From Asaia bogorensis (lineage in GTDB: Bacteria > Pseudomonadota > Alphaproteobacteria > Acetobacterales > Acetobacteraceae): a DNA stretch of 60,534 nt. The stretch is taken from contig NZ_UEGO01000031.1 in the NCBI RefSeq assembly GCF_900465345.1, positions 319,482 to 380,015 on the forward strand, read 5' to 3'. Below the pieces are notes generated by a model. It was not told the DNA's origin. It was given only the letters and a program-made list of their open reading frames with translations, and ran no database searches. Each line of letters starts with the position of its first letter. The stretch's first letter is position 1. Below are positions 54,042-60,534 of this stretch, piece after piece. The position numbers were made by a program, and so were the translations under genes.

Positions 54042-54494
54042 TCAGGACAGACGGGCTTTGACGACAGGATTGACGCGACCCATATCGAGGGCGCTGCCAA
54101 ACTTGGCCTTGAGCACGCCCATGACCTTGCCCATCTCCTTCATGCTGGTCGCACCAGCCTCGGCAATCGCCGCGTCGATCTCGGCATTGAGGGTTACCTC
54201 GTCCATCTCGGGCGGGAGATAGGTCTTGATCGTCTCGATTTCGGCTTCTTCCTTTTCCGCCAGTTCGGGACGACCGCCTTCGCGATACATCGTGGCGGAC
54301 TCGGTGCGCGACTTGATCATGCTGCGCAGCATCGGGAGGATGTCCTCGTCATCGACTTCCTTGCCATTGGCACGCGCTGCAACATCCAGATCCTTGATAC
54401 GGGCCGTGATGCCACGAATCTGGGCCACGCGATCCATTTCCTTGGCCTTCATGGCGGTCTTGAGATCGGCGGAGATCTGTTCTCTCAGGGACAT
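54042..54494 (-). CDS. GatB/YqeY-domain protein
   Basis: 150 aa. YqeY-like helical domain: LREQISADLKTAMKAKEMD, DEDILPMLRSMIKSR, YLPPEMDEVTLNAEID and KEMGKVMGVLKAKFG. It resembles the tRNA-binding tail of GatB and often sits beside dnaG-rpoD in proteobacteria; its role is unclear. AAGGA lies 8 nt before ATG 54494; an earlier GTG in frame is rejected. It diverges from carA across the region with the two GGGAA-N5-TTCCC palindromes. Confidence 0.9.
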   Translation of the reverse strand: MSLREQISADLKTAMKAKEMDRVAQIRGITARIKDLDVAARANGKEVDDEDILPMLRSMIKSRTESATMYREGGRPELAEKEEAEIETIKTYLPPEMDEVTLNAEIDAAIAEAGATSMKEMGKVMGVLKAKFGSALDMGRVNPVVKARLS

Positions 54495-54531
54495 TGTCTC
54501 ATTCCTTTTTCGGATCACGCCACATGATTTC

Positions 54532-54585
54532 GGGAATATTTTTCCCACATATCAGGCAACGCATGTGAGTGGGAAAAAACTTCCC
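54532..54585. promoter_or_regulatory. Two identical-pattern palindromes in the yqeY-carA divergent promoter region
   Basis: GGGAATATTTTTCCC (54532-54546) and GGGAAAAAACTTCCC (54571-54585) both follow GGGAA-N5-TTCCC and start 39 bp apart, near four helical turns. The second is 75 bp before the carA ATG; the first is 38 bp before the yqeY start. They look like a dyad operator pair for one regulator; the HTH at the N-terminus of CarA is a candidate. Confidence 0.6.
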
Positions 54586-54659
54586 AATCTCGTCTCAAGG
54601 GCTTATCTAGCACCAACCACGCGAGCGTCCGAGTGGAAAAGGACGCAAGGGAGACGGGT

Positions 54660-56012
54660 ATGGATATCGACGAGATCATCGAGAAGGCCGGTGGCGCCGA
54701 GGCGCTGGCGAGCCTGACCGGCGTTGGCACCGAGGCCATTCGCAAATGGCGCCAGTCGCGTGCCATTCCCGGCAAGCACTGGGCCGCATTGCTGCGCCTG
54801 CCCGGCATTTCCCTTTCGGACCTCGATCCGCAGACGCCTCAGGAGGAAACCCCGACAATGACAGAGACCTGCCCTGACGGCGCGAATGCCGCCCTCGTTC
54901 TCGCTGATGGCACCGTTCTGTGGGGCGTCGGCTTTGGCGCCCATACGGATGGCGCAGCCATTGGCGAGCTCTGCTTCAATACCGGCATGACCGGCTATCA
55001 GGAGACGCTCACCGACCCGTCCTTCGCCGGGCAGATCGTGACCTTCACCTTCCCCCATATCGGCAATGTCGGCACGAACGCCGAGGATGACGAGGCCCAG
55101 CGCGTGGCCGCACGTGGCGTGGTGGTGAAGGAAGACGTTACCCTGCCCGCCAACTGGCGCTCGACCCAGAAGCTCGCGCAGTGGATGATCGGCCAGAACC
55201 TGCCTGGCATTGCCGGCATCGACACACGCCTGATCACCCGCCGCCTGCGCGATGGCGGCCCGCAGACTGCCGTGCTCGCCTTCCCGAAGAATGGCCAGTT
55301 CGACCTCGCCGCCCTGCGCGCCCAGGCCGTTTCATGGCCCGGCCTTGAAGGCATGGATCTGGCAAAGGATGTGACCTGCGCCCAGAGCTATAGCTGGGAT
55401 CTGGGCGTGTGGCAGAAGCCCGCTGCCGAGCGCAGCACGCGCCGCCGTGTGGTCGCTGTCGATTATGGCGCCAAGCGCAACATCCTGCGCTGCCTCGTGA
55501 CCGCAGGCTGTGATGTGACGGTGGTGCCTGCCACCGCAACGGCCGAGGAAATCCTGCGCCACAATCCTGAGGGCGTGTTTCTCTCCAACGGCCCCGGCGA
55601 CCCGGCGGCAACCGGCGTTTATGCGGTGCCCGCCATCAAGGGCGTGCTGGATGCCAATATCCCGGTCTTTGGCATCTGCCTCGGTCACCAGCTTCTGGCG
55701 CAGGCACTTGGAGCAAAGACCTTCAAGCTGGAGCGCGGCCATCGCGGCGCGAACCAGCCGGTCAAGGACCTCGCCTCGGGCCGCGTGGAGATTACGAGCC
55801 AGAATCACGGCTTTGCAGTGGATGACAAATCCCTGCCCGAGGACGTGATCATCACCCATACCAGCCTGTTCGATGGCTCGAATGAGGGTATCCGCAGCAC
55901 GAAGCTCGATGCCTTCTCGGTTCAGTATCACCCCGAGGCCAGCCCCGGCCCGTCGGATTCATTCTATCTCTTCGAGCGTTTCGTCGCGCTCATGGACAAG
56001 AAGGCAGCCTGA
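54660..56012 (+). CDS. carA: Carbamoyl-phosphate synthase small subunit with N-terminal helix-turn-helix domain
   Basis: 450 aa. Residues ~67-450 are a complete CarA: N-terminal domain with GELCFNTGMTGYQETLTDPS, then the class I glutaminase with Cys340 in FGICLGHQLLA and SVQYHPEASPGP. It releases ammonia from glutamine for CarB. Residues ~1-55 are extra: IIEKAGGAEALASLTGVG, TEAIRKWRQSRAIP, LLRLPGISLSDL, a YdaS/Cro-like helix-turn-helix. The ATG at 54660 has AAGGGAG 6 nt upstream. Met67 (54858), with AGGAGG 11 nt upstream, could give a normal 384-residue CarA, so two products are possible. Confidence 0.93.
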   Translation: MDIDEIIEKAGGAEALASLTGVGTEAIRKWRQSRAIPGKHWAALLRLPGISLSDLDPQTPQEETPTMTETCPDGANAALVLADGTVLWGVGFGAHTDGAAIGELCFNTGMTGYQETLTDPSFAGQIVTFTFPHIGNVGTNAEDDEAQRVAARGVVVKEDVTLPANWRSTQKLAQWMIGQNLPGIAGIDTRLITRRLRDGGPQTAVLAFPKNGQFDLAALRAQAVSWPGLEGMDLAKDVTCAQSYSWDLGVWQKPAAERSTRRRVVAVDYGAKRNILRCLVTAGCDVTVVPATATAEEILRHNPEGVFLSNGPGDPAATGVYAVPAIKGVLDANIPVFGICLGHQLLAQALGAKTFKLERGHRGANQPVKDLASGRVEITSQNHGFAVDDKSLPEDVIITHTSLFDGSNEGIRSTKLDAFSVQYHPEASPGPSDSFYLFERFVALMDKKAA

Positions 56013-56015
56013 TCC

Positions 56016-59000
56016 ATGCCGAAACGTACAGATATCTCGTCGATCCTCATCATCGGCGCTGGCCCTATCGTGATCGGTCAGGCCTGTGAATTCGATTACT
56101 CCGGCACGCAGGCCTGCAAGGCGCTGAAGGAGGAAGGCTATCGCGTCATCCTCATCAACTCCAACCCGGCCACCATCATGACCGATCCGGGTCTGGCCGA
56201 TGCCACCTATGTCGAGCCGATCACCCCGGAATTCGTCGAGCGCATCATCCTCAAGGAAAAGCCTGACGCGGTTCTGCCGACAATGGGTGGCCAGACGGCG
56301 CTCAACGCCGCCATGGCGCTCGACAAGTCGGGCTTCCTCAAGAAGCATAATGTCGAGCTGATCGGCGCCAATGCTGAAGTCATCGACCGCGCCGAGGACC
56401 GTCAGAAATTCCGCGAGGCCATGGACGAAATCGGCGTGGAATCCCCGCGCAGCACCATCGCCCACACGCTCGAAGAAGCCCGCGCGGCGCTGGAATCAGT
56501 GGGCCTGCCCGCCATTATCCGCCCTTCCTTCACCATGGGCGGCGCCGGTGGCGGCATTGCCTATAACCGTGAGGAATTCGACCAGATCGTGGCCGGCGGT
56601 CTCGATGCCTCCCCCACCACCGAGGTTCTGATCGAGGAATCCGTGCTGGGCTGGAAGGAATTCGAGATGGAAGTCGTCCGCGACAAGGCGGATAACTGCA
56701 TCATCGTCTGCTCCATCGAGAATATCGACCCGATGGGCGTGCATACGGGTGACTCCATCACCGTTGCCCCGGCCCTGACGCTGACCGACAAGGAGTATCA
56801 GAAGCTCCGCGATATCTCGATCGCCTGTCTGCGCAAGATCGGTGTCGAAACCGGCGGGTCGAACGTGCAGTTCGGCATCAACCCCGATGATGGGCGTATT
56901 GTCGTCATCGAGATGAATCCGCGCGTGTCACGCTCTTCCGCGCTGGCCTCCAAGGCAACGGGTTTCCCCATTGCCAAGATCGCAGCCAAGCTGGCTGTGG
57001 GCTACACGCTGGACGAACTCGCCAACGACATTACCGGCACGACGCCTGCCAGCTTCGAGCCGACCATCGACTACGTTGTCGTGAAGATCCCGCGCTTCAC
57101 CTTCGAGAAATTCCCCGGTGCCCCCGCCCTGCTCTCGACCTCGATGAAGTCGGTGGGTGAAGCCATGTCGGTTGGCCGTTCCTTCGCCGAGGCCCTGCAG
57201 AAGGGTCTGCGCTCGATGGAAACCGGGCTGACGGGCCTCGATCCTGTCGAAGCGCCGGGCGATGGCTCGCTCGATGCCTATCGCGCTGCGCTTTCCGAGC
57301 CGCGCCCCGAACGTATTCTCATGGCCGCACAGGCCATGCGCGCCGGACTTTCGCTTGAGGACATCAACGCCGCCTGCCGTTTCGAGCCGTGGTTCCTGCG
57401 CCAGCTCCACGACATCGTGGTGTCAGAAAACGAGATTGCCGCCAATGGCCTGCCGCAGGATGCTCGCAATCTGCGCCGCATCAAGGCGCAGGGCTTCTCC
57501 GACCGCCAGCTTGCCCGCTTGACGGGACAGAGCGTCGAGGAAGTGACGACATTCCGCCTCAAGCTCGCTGTGACGCCCGCCTATAAGCGCATCGATACCT
57601 GCGCGGGCGAGTTTGCTTCTGACACGCCTTACCTCTACTCGACCTATGAAGGCGGGTTCGGTGTGCCGGAATGCGAAAGCCGTCCGACGGACCGCAAGAA
57701 GATCGTGATCCTCGGTGGCGGTCCCAACCGTATCGGTCAGGGTATCGAATTCGATTATTGCTGCGTTCATGCCGCCTATGCGCTGCGTGAGGCCGGGTTC
57801 GAGACCATCATGGTCAACTGCAACCCCGAGACCGTCTCGACCGATTACGACACTTCCGATCGTCTCTATTTCGAGCCGCTGACCGATGAGGATGTGATCT
57901 CTCTCATCCGCACCGAGCAGGCTGGTGGCGAGATTCTGGGCTGCATCGTGCAATATGGCGGCCAGACCCCGCTGAAGCTGTCCCGTGCGCTGGAAGCCGC
58001 CGGCATCCCGCTGCTCGGCACCCCGGCTGACGCCATTGACCGTGCGGAAGACCGCGAGCGCTTCCAGGCCCTGCTGCGCAAGCTCGGCCTGCGCCAGCCC
58101 GAGAACGGCATTGCCCGCACCCCGGGTGAGGCCGAGGGCGTCGCTGAAAAGGTTGGTTACCCTGTCGTGGTTCGTCCGTCCTATGTGCTGGGTGGCCGCG
58201 CGATGGAGATCGTTTACGACCCGGCAGGGCTGCAGCGTTACCTGCGCTCCACCCTCCTGCTGGCGGGTGCCGAAGTCGCCAATGGCCCGATCCTGCTCGA
58301 TCGCTATCTGAACGACGCCATCGAAGCCGATGTGGACTGCATCTGCGACGGTCAGGATGTCTATGTTGCAGGCGTGATGGAGCATATCGAGGAAGCCGGC
58401 ATCCATTCCGGTGACTCTGCCTGCTCGCTGCCGCCTTATACACTCTCACCGGCTATCGTGACCGAGCTGAAAGCCCAGACCGAAGCCATGGCCCGTGAGC
58501 TTGGCATTGTGGGCCTGATGAACGTGCAATACGCCATCAAGGATCAGGAAGTCTTCGTGCTCGAGGTGAACCCGCGCGCCTCGCGTACGGTGCCCTTCGT
58601 TGCCAAGGCGACCGGCGTGCCGGTGGCCAAGATCGGGGCCTGCGTGATGGCAGGGGCCAAACTCTCGAGCTTCAAGCTCGATGGCGACGCCATCTCTCCG
58701 CACGTGGCTGTCAAGGAAGCTGTCTTCCCGTTCCATCGCTTTGCCGATACCGACACCATTCTCGGTCCGGAAATGCGCTCCACGGGTGAGGTTATCGGTC
58801 TCGACAGCAGCTTCGAGCGCGCTTTTGCGAAGTCGCAGCTTGGTGCCGGGGTGGTTCTGCCCCAGTCGGGTGCGGTGCTTCTTTCGGTGCGCGACGGTCA
58901 CAAGACGCAGGTTCAGGCACTTGGACGCAAGCTGATCGAAATGGGTTTCAGCATTCTCGCCACACGCGGCACGGCTGCCCGCCTTGAAGAGGCAGGCATT

Positions 59001-59270
59001 CCCGTCAAGCGCGTGAACAAGGTGCTGGAAGGCCGCCCGAACTGCGTGGACGCCATCCGCTCGGGTGACGTGCAGCTGGTCATCAACACGGCGCAGGGCG
59101 CCCAGGCCGTGCGCGACAGCTTCGATATCCGTCGCTCCTCGCTGCTTGGCGGTGTGCCGCATTTCACCACCCTTGCCGGGGCACGTGCGGCGATCTATGC
59201 CATTTCGGCCATCAAGGATGGCGGGCTGGATGTGGCGCCCCTCCAATCCTACTTCAAACGCGCTTTCTGA
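56016..59270 (+). CDS. carB: Carbamoyl-phosphate synthase large subunit
   Basis: 1084 aa. Two ATP-grasp halves: the first with [21 protein letters not shown] and [17 protein letters not shown], the second beginning [20 protein letters not shown] and [19 protein letters not shown]-terminal MGS-like domain (residues ~940-1084, [16 protein letters not shown]) is the allosteric part. With CarA it makes carbamoyl phosphate for pyrimidines and arginine. Only 3 bp separate it from carA, so they are one operon. A hairpin follows at 59299-59318. Confidence 0.98.
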   Translation: MPKRTDISSILIIGAGPIVIGQACEFDYSGTQACKALKEEGYRVILINSNPATIMTDPGLADATYVEPITPEFVERIILKEKPDAVLPTMGGQTALNAAMALDKSGFLKKHNVELIGANAEVIDRAEDRQKFREAMDEIGVESPRSTIAHTLEEARAALESVGLPAIIRPSFTMGGAGGGIAYNREEFDQIVAGGLDASPTTEVLIEESVLGWKEFEMEVVRDKADNCIIVCSIENIDPMGVHTGDSITVAPALTLTDKEYQKLRDISIACLRKIGVETGGSNVQFGINPDDGRIVVIEMNPRVSRSSALASKATGFPIAKIAAKLAVGYTLDELANDITGTTPASFEPTIDYVVVKIPRFTFEKFPGAPALLSTSMKSVGEAMSVGRSFAEALQKGLRSMETGLTGLDPVEAPGDGSLDAYRAALSEPRPERILMAAQAMRAGLSLEDINAACRFEPWFLRQLHDIVVSENEIAANGLPQDARNLRRIKAQGFSDRQLARLTGQSVEEVTTFRLKLAVTPAYKRIDTCAGEFASDTPYLYSTYEGGFGVPECESRPTDRKKIVILGGGPNRIGQGIEFDYCCVHAAYALREAGFETIMVNCNPETVSTDYDTSDRLYFEPLTDEDVISLIRTEQAGGEILGCIVQYGGQTPLKLSRALEAAGIPLLGTPADAIDRAEDRERFQALLRKLGLRQPENGIARTPGEAEGVAEKVGYPVVVRPSYVLGGRAMEIVYDPAGLQRYLRSTLLLAGAEVANGPILLDRYLNDAIEADVDCICDGQDVYVAGVMEHIEEAGIHSGDSACSLPPYTLSPAIVTELKAQTEAMARELGIVGLMNVQYAIKDQEVFVLEVNPRASRTVPFVAKATGVPVAKIGACVMAGAKLSSFKLDGDAISPHVAVKEAVFPFHRFADTDTILGPEMRSTGEVIGLDSSFERAFAKSQLGAGVVLPQSGAVLLSVRDGHKTQVQALGRKLIEMGFSILATRGTAARLEEAGIPVKRVNKVLEGRPNCVDAIRSGDVQLVINTAQGAQAVRDSFDIRRSSLLGGVPHFTTLAGARAAIYAISAIKDGGLDVAPLQSYFKRAF

Positions 59271-59298
59271 GACCACGGGGCTTTGTCCTTTTCCCCTG

Positions 59299-59318
59299 CC
59301 CGGCTGTTTCAAGCCGGG
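59299..59318 (+). terminator. Candidate hairpin terminator of carAB
   Basis: Perfect 7-bp stem CCCGGCT / AGCCGGG with a 6-nt loop, 28 bp after carB. Followed by GTGGGGGG rather than T, so strength is uncertain. Confidence 0.5.
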
Positions 59319-59356
59319 TGGGGGGTTTGACGAGGCTCTGCCTCACGCTCCGGTGT

Positions 59357-59400
59357 AGCGGGACATCGATCTTGGAACAGCGGGACATTGGAGTTGGAAC
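59357..59400. repeat. Two tandem 22-bp repeats, possibly the end of an insertion sequence
   Basis: AGCGGGACATCGATCTTGGAAC and AGCGGGACATTGGAGTTGGAAC (quoted here as a start, AGCGGGACAT, and an end, TTGGAAC) match at 18 of 22 positions and lie back to back. Repeats of this size and spacing occur at ends of IS21-like and other elements. No transposase is visible in the window. They sit between carB and the prophage genes. Confidence 0.4.
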
Positions 59401-59523
59401 CCTTTTTGACCACTCCGTTCGAGACAATCGCCCACATTCCAAGCCCGATCAAACACCCCTTCAAACGCTGTCTAAGGGTGCTTTAGACACCGCGTCCTGC
59501 GCGGCTCCATCGCCCTCTTTCGA

Positions 59524-59919
59524 CTAGGCAACGGGGCTCTCTGGTGTTACTCGCCATGGAAAAGCTGGGATGAGGGGGAAGTCGGTTGGTGGTAGTCCGA
59601 AGCGCATTTCGACATCGTGACATCTAAGCCTCGCGCCGACCAGGTCTATGTGGATCTCCTGCAGAAGATCGCCGGTCGCCACCTCCCGCGCACGAGCAGA
59701 GAGCTCATTAGCCAAAGATCGTTCAAGAGCTGCTGAAAGCATCGCCTGCTGTTTTTGGCTTTGTTCGACGAGAGTAAGGGCCTGCTGTCCTGCGTCCAAG
59801 CGGTTACGTTGTGCCTGCAAACGCGCACGGATCACCGTTCCACCCCAGGTGAGGAACCCTCCGATAATGGCACCTCCTGGGCCGCTCCATGTTTCCCACA
59901 GGGACGCGATGTTGATCAT
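59524..59919 (-). CDS. Phage protein with one membrane span and a coiled helix
   Basis: 131 aa. MINIASLWETWSGPG leads into a hydrophobic segment (residues ~15-32, AIIGGFLTWGGTVI), then a long charged helix (RARLQAQRNRLDAGQQALTL, KQQAMLSAALERSL). This resembles inner-membrane spanin or holin-accessory proteins of phage lysis modules but has no certain match. The ATG overlaps the stop of a 26-codon ORF (ATGA), so it is coupled. A longer GTG start at 59976 is possible. Confidence 0.6.
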   Translation of the reverse strand: MINIASLWETWSGPGGAIIGGFLTWGGTVIRARLQAQRNRLDAGQQALTLVEQSQKQQAMLSAALERSLANELSARAREVATGDLLQEIHIDLVGARLRCHDVEMRFGLPPTDFPLIPAFPWRVTPESPVA

Positions 59920-59996
59920 GAGCGGACGACGCTCCTGGTGAGCTCGGCACTGTTGTCGCCAAAACGCACGATCCACGCTGGTGAGCGGCAGGTCAT
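59916..59996 (-). CDS. Short phage ORF (26 aa)
   Basis: 26 aa starting ATG at 59996 (AAGG 9 nt upstream) with WIVRFGDNSAELTRS; its TGA overlaps the next start (ATGA). No family recognised. Its position in a tightly packed row of phage genes is the main support. Confidence 0.4.
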   Translation of the reverse strand: MTCRSPAWIVRFGDNSAELTRSVVRS

Positions 59997-60008
59997 AGCT
60001 GATTGCCT

Positions 60009-60137
60009 TTAGCTTGCCGGTTTAGCGGGGAGGACAGTGTTTGACGTGTCCGTTCCATCCGCAATGGCCGTGAAATTGCCCGCGATCTGAGCAGGCAGAT
60101 ATGGCAGGATTGATTGGAACAGAGTTGTCCAGTCCAC
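60009..60137 (-). CDS. Short phage ORF (42 aa)
   Basis: 42 aa from GTG 60137 with GGAG 9 nt upstream: MDWTTLFQSILPYLPAQIAG at the start, then GNFTAIADGTDTSN. It begins 66 bp after the tail-protein stop and ends 13 bp before the 26-aa ORF. No known family; the even spacing supports a real gene. Confidence 0.45.
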   Translation of the reverse strand: MDWTTLFQSILPYLPAQIAGNFTAIADGTDTSNTVLPAKPAS

Positions 60138-60202
60138 CGTTCAGGTCTCCAAATATAAAAAAACTGCCCGGAGGCGGCGATGTATCTGCATCAGCGCGAA
60201 TG

Positions 60203-60534
60203 TCATTTGCTGGCGGCGATATTCCCGGCACTCAGCCATTTGGCAGCCGATGCGCTCCAATGAACCTCGACGCCAGCCACTGAATTGAGCGTGCAATCCA
60301 TGCAGTAAGCGCGCTGGCCCTCGGTGCCACTGGTTGGGAGTGATGCGAGCGTATAGGACGGAACAGGCTGTCCGGTGACGGGCTGATAATAGCCAAACGC
60401 CGTATTCGGCCCGATAGCGCCTTGGGTGTTGCTGCTCAGGTCGTTGTCCTGACCGATACGGGCAACGCTCGCTGTAGGAATAGTGCAGGAGCCGTTTGCG
60501 GTCGTACCCGCGTAAACGCCGTATTCCTGCGTTG
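60203..60534 (-). CDS. C-terminal part of a phage tail/fibre-type protein, truncated
   Basis: About 110 residues of an open frame entering from the right edge: VARIGQDNDLSSNTQGAIGP, AFGYYQPVTGQPVPSYTL, LPTSGTEGQRAYCMDCTLNS, then VEVHWSASAAKWL and stop. The TSGTEGQRxYCxDC-type ending is seen at the C-terminus of phage tail or virion proteins from acetic acid bacteria; the start is outside the window. Confidence 0.55.
   Translation of the reverse strand, partial: TQEYGVYAGTTANGSCTIPTASVARIGQDNDLSSNTQGAIGPNTAFGYYQPVTGQPVPSYTLASLPTSGTEGQRAYCMDCTLNSVAGVEVHWSASAAKWLSAGNIAASK

Larger units (their letters stand above)
59350..60534. mobile_element. Edge of a prophage or phage remnant
   Basis: The row of minus-strand genes from the truncated tail protein through two short ORFs to a membrane/coiled-coil protein fits a phage tail-to-lysis region. 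The junction with the chromosome lies somewhere in 59350-59523, which also has tandem repeats. No integrase or attachment site is visible, so the size and intactness are unknown. Confidence 0.55.

Noticed and set aside
57423-58406. 327-codon minus frame opposite carB
   Set aside because: Shadow of carB, caused by GC-rich codon bias.
60022-60231. 69-codon minus frame near the prophage edge
   Set aside because: It overlaps both the tail-protein end and the better-supported 42-aa ORF and has no ribosome-binding site.

Overview
The window looks like chromosome of an alphaproteobacterium, most probably an acetic acid bacterium (Acetobacteraceae). This rests on gene content and order: a fused IspDF, an ATP12-type F1 assembly chaperone, a sugar/H+ symporter, the lptF-lptG-lptD-surA-rsmA order and a GC-rich codon bias. 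The genus cannot be fixed from the sequence alone. No tRNA, rRNA or CRISPR array was recognised.

Layout. 1-2.2 kb: the truncated N-terminal part of a propeller-type sensor, a secreted protein built of five 30-residue repeats, and an AT-rich regulatory gap. 2.2-5.2 kb: a GalP-like sugar symporter, ispDF (isoprenoid precursors) and a small membrane protein. 5.3-11.1 kb (minus): rarA-rluC-asmA-ATP12 operon. 11.3-15.4 kb (minus): a YhdP/AsmA-like giant, the peroxiredoxin bcp and a Gly/Pro-rich secreted protein. 15.4-19.7 kb: a nested inverted repeat, aat with two paralogous exported proteins, a 54-aa membrane protein and an EcsC-family protein. 19.2-28.1 kb: accessory metabolism and regulation, with an exported protein plus aldehyde dehydrogenase, a YqjI/YqjH-like iron pair, a LacI regulator facing a PhyH dioxygenase, a MocR regulator facing an FMN split-barrel protein, and an EVE-domain protein.

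28.2-33.7 kb: ccmCDEFGHI, cytochrome c maturation without ccmA or ccmB. 33.7-37.1 kb: a two-gene cassette of unknown function (DUF3142 plus a lipoprotein-like repeat protein). 37.4-44.9 kb: a zinc-ribbon membrane protein, then lptF-lptG-lptD-surA-rsmA for LPS export, outer-membrane biogenesis and rRNA methylation. 45.0-47.8 kb: a cold-shock gene, a decayed TonB-dependent receptor and cfa. 47.8-49.2 kb: rpsF-rpsR-rplI. 49.4-54.5 kb: yqeY-dnaG-rpoD-acetyltransferase. 54.6-59.3 kb: carA-carB. 59.3-60.5 kb: the edge of a prophage with the end of a tail-type protein and three small genes.

Most of the window is housekeeping. The most unusual points are these: CarA carries an in-frame N-terminal helix-turn-helix domain, and its upstream region holds two copies of the same GGGAA-N5-TTCCC palindrome. 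The DUF3142 cassette has no known function. Two multi-stem inverted-repeat elements (15.7 kb and 21.1 kb) match no RNA family I recognise. A 22-bp perfect palindrome lies near 37.4 kb. The 30-residue repeat protein shows a 180-bp higher-order duplication pattern. The TonB receptor pseudogene keeps its plug and its last strand but has lost most of its barrel.
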